From Actinoplanes liguriensis (lineage in GTDB: Bacteria > Actinomycetota > Actinomycetes > Mycobacteriales > Micromonosporaceae): a DNA stretch of 6,101 bases. The position numbers were made by a program, and so were the translations under genes. The notes under the pieces were generated by a model that was given only the letters and a program-made list of their open reading frames with translations, was not told the DNA's origin and made no database searches. The stretch is from the NCBI GenBank assembly GCA_000715855.1, contig KL571389.1, positions 2,098-8,198 on the forward strand, given 5' to 3'. Positions 1 to 5,453 of the stretch are shown here, one piece after another (position 1 is the stretch's first letter; every line of letters starts with the position of its first letter).

Positions 1-15
1 GTGTATAAGAGACAG
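1..15 (+). other. Residual Tn5 mosaic-end (Nextera) adapter, not genomic
   Basis: The bases GTGTATAAGAGACAG equal the last 15 bases of the 19-base Tn5 mosaic end (AGATGTGTATAAGAGACAG) used in transposase-based library kits. They lie exactly at the left end and point inward, as an untrimmed adapter would. The metY reading frame runs through them and gives the artificial tail LSLIH in place of the conserved family sequence. Native sequence begins at about base 16. A natural Tn5 end is very unlikely, because no inside or outside end sequence or transposase is present. Confidence 0.95.
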
Positions 16-579
16 GTCCAGCACGTTCCCGGCGGGGTTGCCGATCGTCTCGGCGAAGAACGCCTTCGTGGTGGGCCGGACCGCGGTGCGCCAGGCCTCC
101 GGGTCGTCCGGGTCGACCCAGGTCAGCTCCACGTTCAGCTTCCGGAACAGGTGCTTGAGCTGGTTGACGGTGCCGCCGTAGAGGGCCTGCGAGGACACCA
201 CGTGGTCGCCCGGCTCCAGGAGGGTGAACAGGGCCGCCGCCTGGGCCGCGATCCCGCTGGCGAACGCGACCGCCCCGGCGCCGCCCTCGAGGCTGGCGAC
301 CCGCTCCTCGAAGACCGCCACGGTCGGGTTCATGATCCGGGAGTACGTGTTGCCGTACTCCTGCAGGTTGAAGTACGCGGCGGCCGACTCCGGATCCTCG
401 AAGACGTAGCTCGTGGTCTGGAAGATCGGGACCGCGCGGGCGCCGGTGTTCGGGTCGGGGCGCTGCCCGGCGTGCAGCTGGCGGGTCTCGAACCCGAACT
501 CGTGGTCGTCGCTCATGCCCGGCTGGTCCTCGCTGGTGTTCGGCTGGTCTTCGCTCTTGCTCGACTGGTCTTCGCTCAT
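16..579 (-). CDS. metY: O-acetylhomoserine sulfhydrylase (MetY), N-terminal part, cut by left edge
   Basis: This is a PLP-dependent enzyme of the Cys/Met metabolism family, which uses sulfide and O-acetylhomoserine to make homocysteine in the cytoplasm. About 188 native residues are visible of the roughly 430 usual for the family. Seen in order: an acidic repeat leader (residues 2-21), the family start ETRQLHAGQ (31-39), PIFQTTSYVF (51-60), YSRIMNPT (79-86, whose Tyr and Arg contact PLP phosphate in relatives), FASGIAA (106-112), SSQALYGGT (129-137, with the ring-stacking Tyr134) and ETIGNP (177-182). The catalytic lysine lies beyond the edge. Residues after Asp188 are adapter-derived. The ATG at 579-577 overlaps the metX stop as ATGA, with GAAGG six bases upstream, so translation is probably coupled. 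An alternative ATG at 516-514 gives the conventional family N-terminus. The length of the ETRQLHAG-to-PLP region and the pairing with metX favour MetY over cystathionine gamma-synthase. Confidence 0.93.
499..579 (-). repeat. 21-bp tandem repeat at the 5' end of metY
   Basis: Reading the minus strand from 576, three 21-base units follow one another (576-556, 555-535, 534-514). Each begins AGCGA[A/G]GACCAG and encodes SEDQ plus three variable residues (SSK, PNT, PGM). A partial fourth copy at 513-499 begins AGCGACGACCA and encodes SDDHE. The repeat keeps the reading frame. The third unit ends in an ATG at 516-514, which is the alternative start, so the repeat separates the two possible MetY start codons. 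Confidence 0.85.
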
Positions 580-1730
580 GGTCGGCCTTCGTGAAGGAAT
601 GCGCGGACGACGGGGATCTGGCGGGCCTCCTCGAGCAGGAAGCAGTCATGGCCGTAGGGCGCGTCGATCAGGTGGAGCTCGACCGGTTTGCCCTCGTCGC
701 GCAGGGCGGCGGCAATGGTCTCGGAGCCGGACGGCGGATAGAGCCAGTCCGAGCTGAAGGCGATCAGCAACGTCCGTGCCGTGATGGACTTCGCCGCCTC
801 GGGCAGCCTCAGATCGAAATACGTCAGCGCCCGGGACAGGTGAAGGTAGGTATTGGCGTCGAACCGGCGCACGAAGGAGTCCGCCTGGTGCCGGAGGTAA
901 CTTTCCACCTCGAACTCCGGCTCGTGCAGCGTGTAGCGGATGTCGTCGCCGGACTGCAGCCGCCGGCCGAATTTCTCCGCCAGCGACGGCGCGGACAGGT
1001 ACGTGATGTGCCCGACCATCCGAGCCACCCCCATCCCGGCGTCCGGCGCGCGGCCCGTCCCGTAGTAGTCCCCACCCTGCCATGCCGGATCCCGCATGAT
1101 CGACTCACGGGCGATCGCGTTCCAGGCCACACCCTGCGGCTGCAGCGCGTGCGTCGACGCGATCACCACGATCGTGTCCACCTGATCGGGGTAGCTCGTC
1201 GCCCACTCCAGGGCCTGCATCCCGCCGAGCGAGCCACCGGCGACCGCGGCGAGCCGGTGAATCCCCATGCTGTCGAGGAACGCCCGTTCACATCGGACCA
1301 TGTCGGCCACCGTGATCACCGGGAAGTCCGAGCCGTACGGCCGGCCGGTGTCCGGGTTGACCGAGGACGGGCCGGTGGTCCCGCGGCAGCCGCCGAGCAG
1401 GTTCGTCGAGACGACGAAGTACCGGTCGGTGTCGAACGCCTTGCCGGGCCCGATCATGCCGTCCCACCAGCCGATTCCCTTGGGGCTCCCGGCGGCGGCG
1501 AACCCGTCCCGGGTGCCCTCCTCGGGCGGGGCCGACGAGAGCCCGGCCGCGTGGGCGTCGCCGCTGAGGGCGTGACAGACCAGGATCACGTTGTCCCGGG
1601 CGGGCGAGAGCGTCCCGTACGTCTCGTAGGCGACGCGGACCTGGCGCAGGGTGCGGCCCGAGTCCAGACGCAACGACCCCGGTAGATCCAGGTACTGAGT
1701 CTCGACGATGCCAACGGATGCCGGGTTCAT
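576..1730 (-). CDS. metX: Homoserine O-acetyltransferase, MetX family
   Basis: The 384-residue protein is an alpha/beta-hydrolase-fold acyltransferase that activates the hydroxyl of L-homoserine, normally with acetyl-CoA, as the committed step to methionine. Visible motifs are VAYETYGTLSPARDN (33-47), CHALSGDAH (52-60), GWWDGMIGPGKAFDTD (87-102), GGCRGTTGPSS (113-123), the nucleophile elbow GGSLGG (165-170, Ser167), the acid in SSDWLYPP (Asp328) and the base in YGHDCFL (His361), so the triad is intact. Length is normal. The start is firm: an in-frame TGA lies two codons upstream of ATG 1730, and GGTGAG (1738-1733) pairs with the 16S tail at an acceptable aligned spacing. It is the first gene of a metX-metY operon and ends in an ATGA overlap. 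The YETYG, GMQALEW and ARMVGHITYLS signatures resemble MetX of other phyla rather than the usual actinobacterial QRWG type. Whether the donor is acetyl- or succinyl-CoA cannot be settled from sequence alone, but MetY next door favours acetyl. Confidence 0.94.
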   Translation of the reverse strand: MNPASVGIVETQYLDLPGSLRLDSGRTLRQVRVAYETYGTLSPARDNVILVCHALSGDAHAAGLSSAPPEEGTRDGFAAAGSPKGIGWWDGMIGPGKAFDTDRYFVVSTNLLGGCRGTTGPSSVNPDTGRPYGSDFPVITVADMVRCERAFLDSMGIHRLAAVAGGSLGGMQALEWATSYPDQVDTIVVIASTHALQPQGVAWNAIARESIMRDPAWQGGDYYGTGRAPDAGMGVARMVGHITYLSAPSLAEKFGRRLQSGDDIRYTLHEPEFEVESYLRHQADSFVRRFDANTYLHLSRALTYFDLRLPEAAKSITARTLLIAFSSDWLYPPSGSETIAAALRDEGKPVELHLIDAPYGHDCFLLEEARQIPVVRAFLHEGRP

Positions 1731-1820
1731 AACTCACCGAAGTTAAGCCAGGTCCAGCCTATTGTCTAGTATCTTGATGGGCCTTGTAGAACGACCCGTG
1801 AAGGGGGAAGGATCCGGGCC
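1731..1820. promoter_or_regulatory. Divergent promoter region between metX and the osmC-like gene
   Basis: This 90-base gap separates two divergent transcription units and contains an A+T-rich core (about 1759-1792) in otherwise GC-rich DNA. On the plus strand TAGTAT (1767-1772) fits the TAnnnT form of a -10 box, with a weak TTAAGC (1743-1748) 18 bases upstream. On the minus strand the same bases read GATACT (1773-1768), so one core could serve both directions. I see no strong -35 on either strand, and the space is too short for a SAM riboswitch plus expression platform. The promoter assignment is inference. Confidence 0.5.
1801..1812 (+). promoter_or_regulatory. Strong ribosome binding site of the osmC-like gene
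   Basis: The purine run AAGGGGGAAGGA ends eight bases before the ATG at 1821. It fixes that start codon and suggests efficient translation. Confidence 0.75.
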
Positions 1821-2369
1821 ATGACCACCATTGATAACGGAGTCAACGTCCAGGCACTGCTCGACGCGCGGGAAGTGTTGAAGGGCGCCCCGGAAGCCGC
1901 CCAGTTCACCTGGCGCGCGAACAGCAAGTGGACCAAGGGCGTGCACAGCACCACCACGATCGAGAAGTTCTTCGGCCTCGGCCAGGAGCAGACCCACAAG
2001 GCCGAGACGGAGTTCGCCTCCGACCACCCCGCGGTGTTCGCCGCCGAGGACAACGGCATCACCCCGATCGAGTATCTGCTGGTCGGCCTGGCCGGCTGCC
2101 TCACCGCCGGGGTCGCGTCGGTCGCGCAGAACCGGGGCATCCAGCTGCGCTCGGTCGAGGCGACCGTCGAGGGCAACCACGACATCCGCGGCATCCTGGG
2201 CGCCGACAGCGACGTCCGCAACGGCTACAACGACATCAAGGTCACCTTCCACATCGACGCCGACGCGTCGAAGGAGGAGATCGAGGCCCTGGTCGCGCAG
2301 TCGCAGAAGCGCTCGGCGGTCTTCGACGCGCTGACCAACCCGACCGACGTCACCGTGGAAGTCGCCTGA
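1821..2369 (+). CDS. OsmC-family protein with a single cysteine
   Basis: The 182-residue cytoplasmic protein has the OsmC/Ohr fold signature. After an N-terminal helix and the strand FTWRANSKW (29-37) come the DNGITPIEYLLVGLAGCLTAG helix region (77-97, with Cys93 at the peroxidatic position) and the C-terminal block SQKRSAVFDALTNPTDVTVEV (161-181). Classical OsmC/Ohr proteins are thiol peroxidases that reduce organic hydroperoxides with two cysteines. Here the second position (KRSAVFD, Ser165) is not cysteine, and Cys93 is the only cysteine in the whole protein. It therefore belongs to the one-cysteine OsmC-like branch, whose substrates are poorly known. Activity would require an external thiol, or the protein may bind or transfer a small thiol or persulfide. 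The start is supported by a strong Shine-Dalgarno sequence. The gene ends one base before the flavoprotein start and is divergent from metX-metY. Confidence 0.88.
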   Translation: MTTIDNGVNVQALLDAREVLKGAPEAAQFTWRANSKWTKGVHSTTTIEKFFGLGQEQTHKAETEFASDHPAVFAAEDNGITPIEYLLVGLAGCLTAGVASVAQNRGIQLRSVEATVEGNHDIRGILGADSDVRNGYNDIKVTFHIDADASKEEIEALVAQSQKRSAVFDALTNPTDVTVEVA

Positions 2370-2370
2370 G

Positions 2371-3597
2371 TTGTCCGCCGAACGCGTCACCACGGTCGTC
2401 GTCGGCGCCGGTCACGCCGGCCTGGCGGCGAGCCACTTCCTCACCGCGCGGTCGATCGACCACGTCGTCCTCGAACGCGGCGCGGTGGCCAACTCGTGGC
2501 GGCGCGAACGCTGGGACTCACTGCGGCTGCTCACGCCGAACTGGCTGAGCCGCCTGCCGGGCCTGGACTACGACGGCCCCGACCCGGACGGTTACCAGAC
2601 GGCCGGCGAGGTGGTCGACCTCATCGAGCGCTTCGCCGCCGTCACCGGGGCGCCGGTCAGAACCGAGACAGCATTGACTTCCCTTTCCCGTACGGACGAT
2701 GGCTACCACCTCGTGACCAGCGCGGGAGAGCTGAACAGCCGGTCGGTCGTGCTGGCCAGCGGGGCGTGCAACGTGCCGGTCACCCCGGCCTTCGCCGCGG
2801 CCGTCCCGCCGTCGGTGCACCAGGTGACCCCGTTCGATTACCGAAGCCCGGTTCACTTACCGCAGGGCGGCGTCCTCGTGGTGGGCGCCTCGGCGACCGG
2901 CGTGCAGATCGCGGCCGAGCTGCAGCGCTCCGGCCGGCAGGTGATCCTCTCGACCGGCGAGCACGTGCGGATGCCCCGGACACACCGCGACCGTGACGTG
3001 CTGTGGTGGATGGACGCGTCCGGGGTGTGGGACCAGCGCTACGACGAGGTCGACGACCTCACCCGGGCGCGCCGGCTCCCGTCCCCGCAGCTCGTCGGCG
3101 GTCCGAAACGCGAGACGCTCGACCTGAACGCGCTGACCGATCTCGGCGTCGAGCTGGTGGGGCGGTGGGCCGCCGTACGCGAGGGACGGGCTCTTTTCTC
3201 GGGTGGCCTGCGGAACGTCTGCTCCCTGGCGGACCTGAAGATGAACCGGCTGCTGGCCGGATTCGATCAGTGGGCCGGGATCACGTCACCGGCCGAGGAA
3301 CACGCGCCGACCCGCGTGCCCGCCCGCACCCGGCTCACGCTCGACCTGGGCAGCGGCGAGATCGGCACGATCGTCTGGGCGACCGGGTTCCGCCCGGACT
3401 ACCGCTGGCTGGACGTGCCGGTGCTCGACGAGAAGGGCCGGCTGCGCCACGAGGGCGGCGTCACCGGCAGCCCCGGCCTGTACGCGCTCGGCCTCCCGCT
3501 GCTGCGCCGCCGGCGGTCCACGTTCCTCAACGGCATCGAGGACGACGCCCGCTTCGTGATCGACCACCTCGCCGCGAGCTTGGCCACGCCTCGCTGA
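2371..3597 (+). CDS. FAD/NAD(P)-dependent oxidoreductase (flavin-monooxygenase-like)
   Basis: The 408-residue protein has a two-dinucleotide-fold architecture. The FAD-binding Rossmann motif VVVGAGHAGLA is at 9-19 and ends strand two in VVLERG (32-37). The motif SWRRERWDSLRLLTPNW (42-58) is typical of FMO-like flavoproteins. The second fold VLVVGASATGVQIA (168-181) presumably binds NAD(P)H, and ATGFRPDYRWL (337-347) is the usual C-terminal FAD-contacting segment. Such proteins are often annotated as putative monooxygenases or 'flavoproteins involved in K+ transport'; the substrate cannot be inferred. No signal peptide or membrane segment is seen. The start is TTG at 2371, one base after the osmC-like stop (TGAGTTG). 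No ATG or GTG nearby would retain the first beta strand, and GGAAG nine bases upstream may serve as Shine-Dalgarno, so coupled translation is likely. Oddities are a lone TTA codon (2857-2859) and a patch of rare codons at 2659-2700. A role as redox partner of the OsmC protein is only a hypothesis. Confidence 0.88.
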   Translation: MSAERVTTVVVGAGHAGLAASHFLTARSIDHVVLERGAVANSWRRERWDSLRLLTPNWLSRLPGLDYDGPDPDGYQTAGEVVDLIERFAAVTGAPVRTETALTSLSRTDDGYHLVTSAGELNSRSVVLASGACNVPVTPAFAAAVPPSVHQVTPFDYRSPVHLPQGGVLVVGASATGVQIAAELQRSGRQVILSTGEHVRMPRTHRDRDVLWWMDASGVWDQRYDEVDDLTRARRLPSPQLVGGPKRETLDLNALTDLGVELVGRWAAVREGRALFSGGLRNVCSLADLKMNRLLAGFDQWAGITSPAEEHAPTRVPARTRLTLDLGSGEIGTIVWATGFRPDYRWLDVPVLDEKGRLRHEGGVTGSPGLYALGLPLLRRRRSTFLNGIEDDARFVIDHLAASLATPR

Positions 3598-3669
3598 GCG
3601 TCGCGTGCTCATGGCCGTACCGCGGAAAGCTCTTGATCGAAATCGGCCGGGGTGGCAGCGTGCTGCGGC

Positions 3670-4518
3670 ATGACGAGTTGGCAGATGCACGGCGTGGCCG
3701 CCTTCACGCGGCTCGTCTACCGGCGCAAGTTCACCAGCGAGGACGCCGGCCGGCAGACGCTCGCCCGGCCCAAGGGCCCGTCGGCGCCACCCCGCGGTCT
3801 GCCGGCGACGCTCTCCCGCGAGTTCTCGTTCCCGGTGTACGAGCTGCGGAACGGCGGCCCGGCGGTCGTCATCTACCTGCACGGCGGGGCCTACACCAGT
3901 GAGATCGTCGGGCAGCACTGGTCGCTGATCTCCTTCATCGCGGCGCGGACCGGCTGCGACGTGCTCGTGCCGATCTACGGGCTGGCGCCGGCGCACCACG
4001 GTCTCGAAGCCCTGGAGCTCGTCAAGGAGGTGATCGCCGCCCAGGACCGCCCTGTCTACCTGGCCGGCGACTCCGCGGGCGGCGGCCTCGCGCTCCTCGC
4101 CGCGCAGGCCAGCCCGGGCGTCACCGGGATGACGCTGCTGGCGCCCTGGCTGGATCTGGCCATGGACAACCCGGGCATCGAGGCGATCGAGCCGTACGAC
4201 CCGTGGCTCGCCCGCCCCGGCCTGCGCCCCATCGCCGACGCCTGGGCGAACGGGCTGGACCTGAAGGACCCGAGAGTGAGCCCGATCCACGGCGACCTGT
4301 CCGGCCTGCCACCGCTGCAACTGCTCGTCGGCACCCGGGACATCACCCTCGCCGACTGCCGTACGCTGCGCGACCGTCTCCCGTCCACGACCGAGCTGAC
4401 GTACCACGAGGAGCCCGGCGCGCTGCACGTCTACCCATTGCTGCCGGTCCCGGAGGCCCGGGGCGGCCGGCAGATGATCGTCAACCACGTCCGGGCGTCA
4501 GTAGCCCGCGTCGTCTAG
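3670..4518 (+). CDS. Alpha/beta hydrolase, HSL/lipase family IV-like (fold-3)
   Basis: The 282-residue protein is a probable carboxylesterase or lipase. Residues 65-75 hold the oxyanion-hole strand ending in YLHGGAY (HGG at 71-73). The nucleophile elbow is LAGDSAGGGLAL (131-142, Ser135). The acid is Asp224 in VGTRDITLAD, and the base is His253 in GALHVYPLLP. This layout matches hormone-sensitive-lipase-type esterases, near their usual length of about 300 residues. The N-terminus TSWQMHGVAAFTRLVYRRKF resembles the start of related esterases, so ATG 3670 is preferred over GTG 3652; an in-frame TGA at 3634 limits longer forms. Neither start has a good Shine-Dalgarno sequence. No signal peptide is evident, so it is probably cytoplasmic. 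The 72-base gap after the flavoprotein gene shows no terminator, so cotranscription is possible. Its last 21 bases overlap the end of the convergent patatin gene. The substrate is unknown. Confidence 0.88.
   Translation: MTSWQMHGVAAFTRLVYRRKFTSEDAGRQTLARPKGPSAPPRGLPATLSREFSFPVYELRNGGPAVVIYLHGGAYTSEIVGQHWSLISFIAARTGCDVLVPIYGLAPAHHGLEALELVKEVIAAQDRPVYLAGDSAGGGLALLAAQASPGVTGMTLLAPWLDLAMDNPGIEAIEPYDPWLARPGLRPIADAWANGLDLKDPRVSPIHGDLSGLPPLQLLVGTRDITLADCRTLRDRLPSTTELTYHEEPGALHVYPLLPVPEARGGRQMIVNHVRASVARVV
4492..4508. terminator. Small hairpin at the convergent gene ends (weak candidate)
   Basis: CGGGC (4492-4496) and GCCCG (4504-4508) can pair around a 7-base loop that holds the patatin stop codon. 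The stem is short and no T tract follows on either strand, so this is only a possible pause or bidirectional termination element between the colliding transcripts. Confidence 0.2.
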
Positions 4519-5415
4519 CGCCTTCGTCGTCATCGCGCGACCGACCTCGATCATCTCGGCCGCGCGGTGGAAGTCCAGCACGCGGCAGGCGCTGACCGGG
4601 ATCGCGACCTGGACGTCCGGGGGCAGGCCGGCCATCCGGTAGCGGGAGATCAGATCCTGCATCGCGTCCAGCGACAGCGACAGCACGTCGGCGATCCGCA
4701 GGTCGGCCGGGAGCGCCTCGGGAATGTTCGGGATCTCGGCCGGCGCGGTGGCCGCATTCGGGCCGCTCAGCCGGAACACCTGACGCAGCCGGACCCGCCA
4801 GTCCTCGAACCACTGCGGATCCGCGCTGGCCCGCACCGGCGCGGCCGACTCCTGCGCCGGGCGCGGGGCCTGCAACGACACGGCGATCGTCAGGTCCGCC
4901 CCGGACGCCGCGGTGGGCTCGATCGGCACCGGGTTCAGCATGCCGCCGTCGGCCAGCAGCCGCCCGTTGATCACCACGGGCGTGATCACGCCCGGGATCG
5001 CGATCGACGCCCGCACCGCCGCGCGCAGCGGCCCCTTCTGGAACCAGACCTCGCGCCGGGCCGCGATGTCGGTCGCGACCGCGGTGTACGGGATCGGCAG
5101 CTCCTCGATGGCGATGTCGGTGAGGAAGCCGCCCAGGCGCGCGATCAGCCGGTCGGCGGCCATCGCGCCGGGCGACGACCACTTCGGGTCGACGAGCCGG
5201 AGCACGTCGCGCTGCTTGAGCGCGGAGGCCCAGTCCGCGAACTCCTTGAGCTGCCCGGCCGCCAGGACCCCGCCGACGAGCGCGCCCATCGAGGAACCGG
5301 CCACCGCGGCGATCTCGAAGCCCCGCTCCTCGAGCACCTGGACGGCGCCGATGTGCGCGAACCCGCGCGCCCCACCGGAACCCAGCGCCAGCGCCACCCG
5401 CCGCGACCGCACCAT
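4498..5415 (-). CDS. Patatin-like phospholipase (RssA/NTE-type)
   Basis: The 305-residue protein carries all diagnostic patatin elements: the oxyanion loop GSGGARG (12-18), the nucleophile elbow AGSSMG (39-44, Ser42) and the catalytic aspartate in ADGGMLNP (155-162, Asp156). Ser42 and Asp156 form the Ser-Asp dyad of this family, which hydrolyses acyl ester bonds of phospholipids or related lipids. It resembles compact bacterial single-domain members; there is no cyclic-nucleotide-binding domain, signal peptide or clear membrane segment. The region after about residue 185 is a variable helical tail. The start is tightly limited: an in-frame TAG lies only four codons upstream of ATG 5415, with no Shine-Dalgarno sequence, and GTG 5412 is the only close alternative. 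It follows larC on the same strand after 34 bases, but a likely own promoter gives a leaderless message. Its end overlaps the convergent esterase gene. Physiological substrate is unknown. Confidence 0.92.
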   Translation of the reverse strand: MVRSRRVALALGSGGARGFAHIGAVQVLEERGFEIAAVAGSSMGALVGGVLAAGQLKEFADWASALKQRDVLRLVDPKWSSPGAMAADRLIARLGGFLTDIAIEELPIPYTAVATDIAARREVWFQKGPLRAAVRASIAIPGVITPVVINGRLLADGGMLNPVPIEPTAASGADLTIAVSLQAPRPAQESAAPVRASADPQWFEDWRVRLRQVFRLSGPNAATAPAEIPNIPEALPADLRIADVLSLSLDAMQDLISRYRMAGLPPDVQVAIPVSACRVLDFHRAAEMIEVGRAMTTKALDDAGY

Positions 5416-5421
5416 GCGGGA

Positions 5422-5453
5422 ATGCTACCGAACGCGACCGTCCCCATGATCAA
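5422..5453 (-). promoter_or_regulatory. Putative promoter giving a leaderless patatin mRNA
   Basis: On the minus strand TAGCAT (5427-5422) matches the actinobacterial TAnnnT -10 form and ends six bases before the ATG, which places the expected transcription start at or next to the A of the start codon. TTGATC (5453-5448) could be the -35 box, but the 20-base spacer is longer than ideal. It overlaps the larC stop codon. The absence of a Shine-Dalgarno sequence supports the leaderless reading. Confidence 0.45.

Noticed and set aside
1..579. metY as a naturally truncated gene or transposon insertion
   Set aside because: The break coincides with the window edge and an exact library adapter sequence, so sequencing artefact explains it better than biology.
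591..1685. A 364-codon open frame on the plus strand across metX
   Set aside because: It is antisense to a complete, motif-rich MetX. The predicted protein is dominated by Arg, Gly, Val and Pro without recognisable motifs, as expected from GC-rich codon bias.
1731..1820. SAM riboswitch or McbR-type TAGAC/GTCTA operator upstream of metX
   Set aside because: The gap is too short for a riboswitch with an expression platform. Only one half-like element (GTCTA at 1764-1768) is present without a properly spaced partner.
3655..3668. GCAGC/GCTGC inverted repeat just before the esterase start
   Set aside because: The 2-base loop is too small to form a stable hairpin without opening the stem, and such short repeats are expected by chance in GC-rich DNA.
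3286..4488. A 400-codon open frame on the minus strand across the flavoprotein and esterase genes
   Set aside because: It spans two well-supported genes and the gap between them. It is Arg/Ala/Gly-rich with no domain signature, so it is a bias-driven shadow frame.
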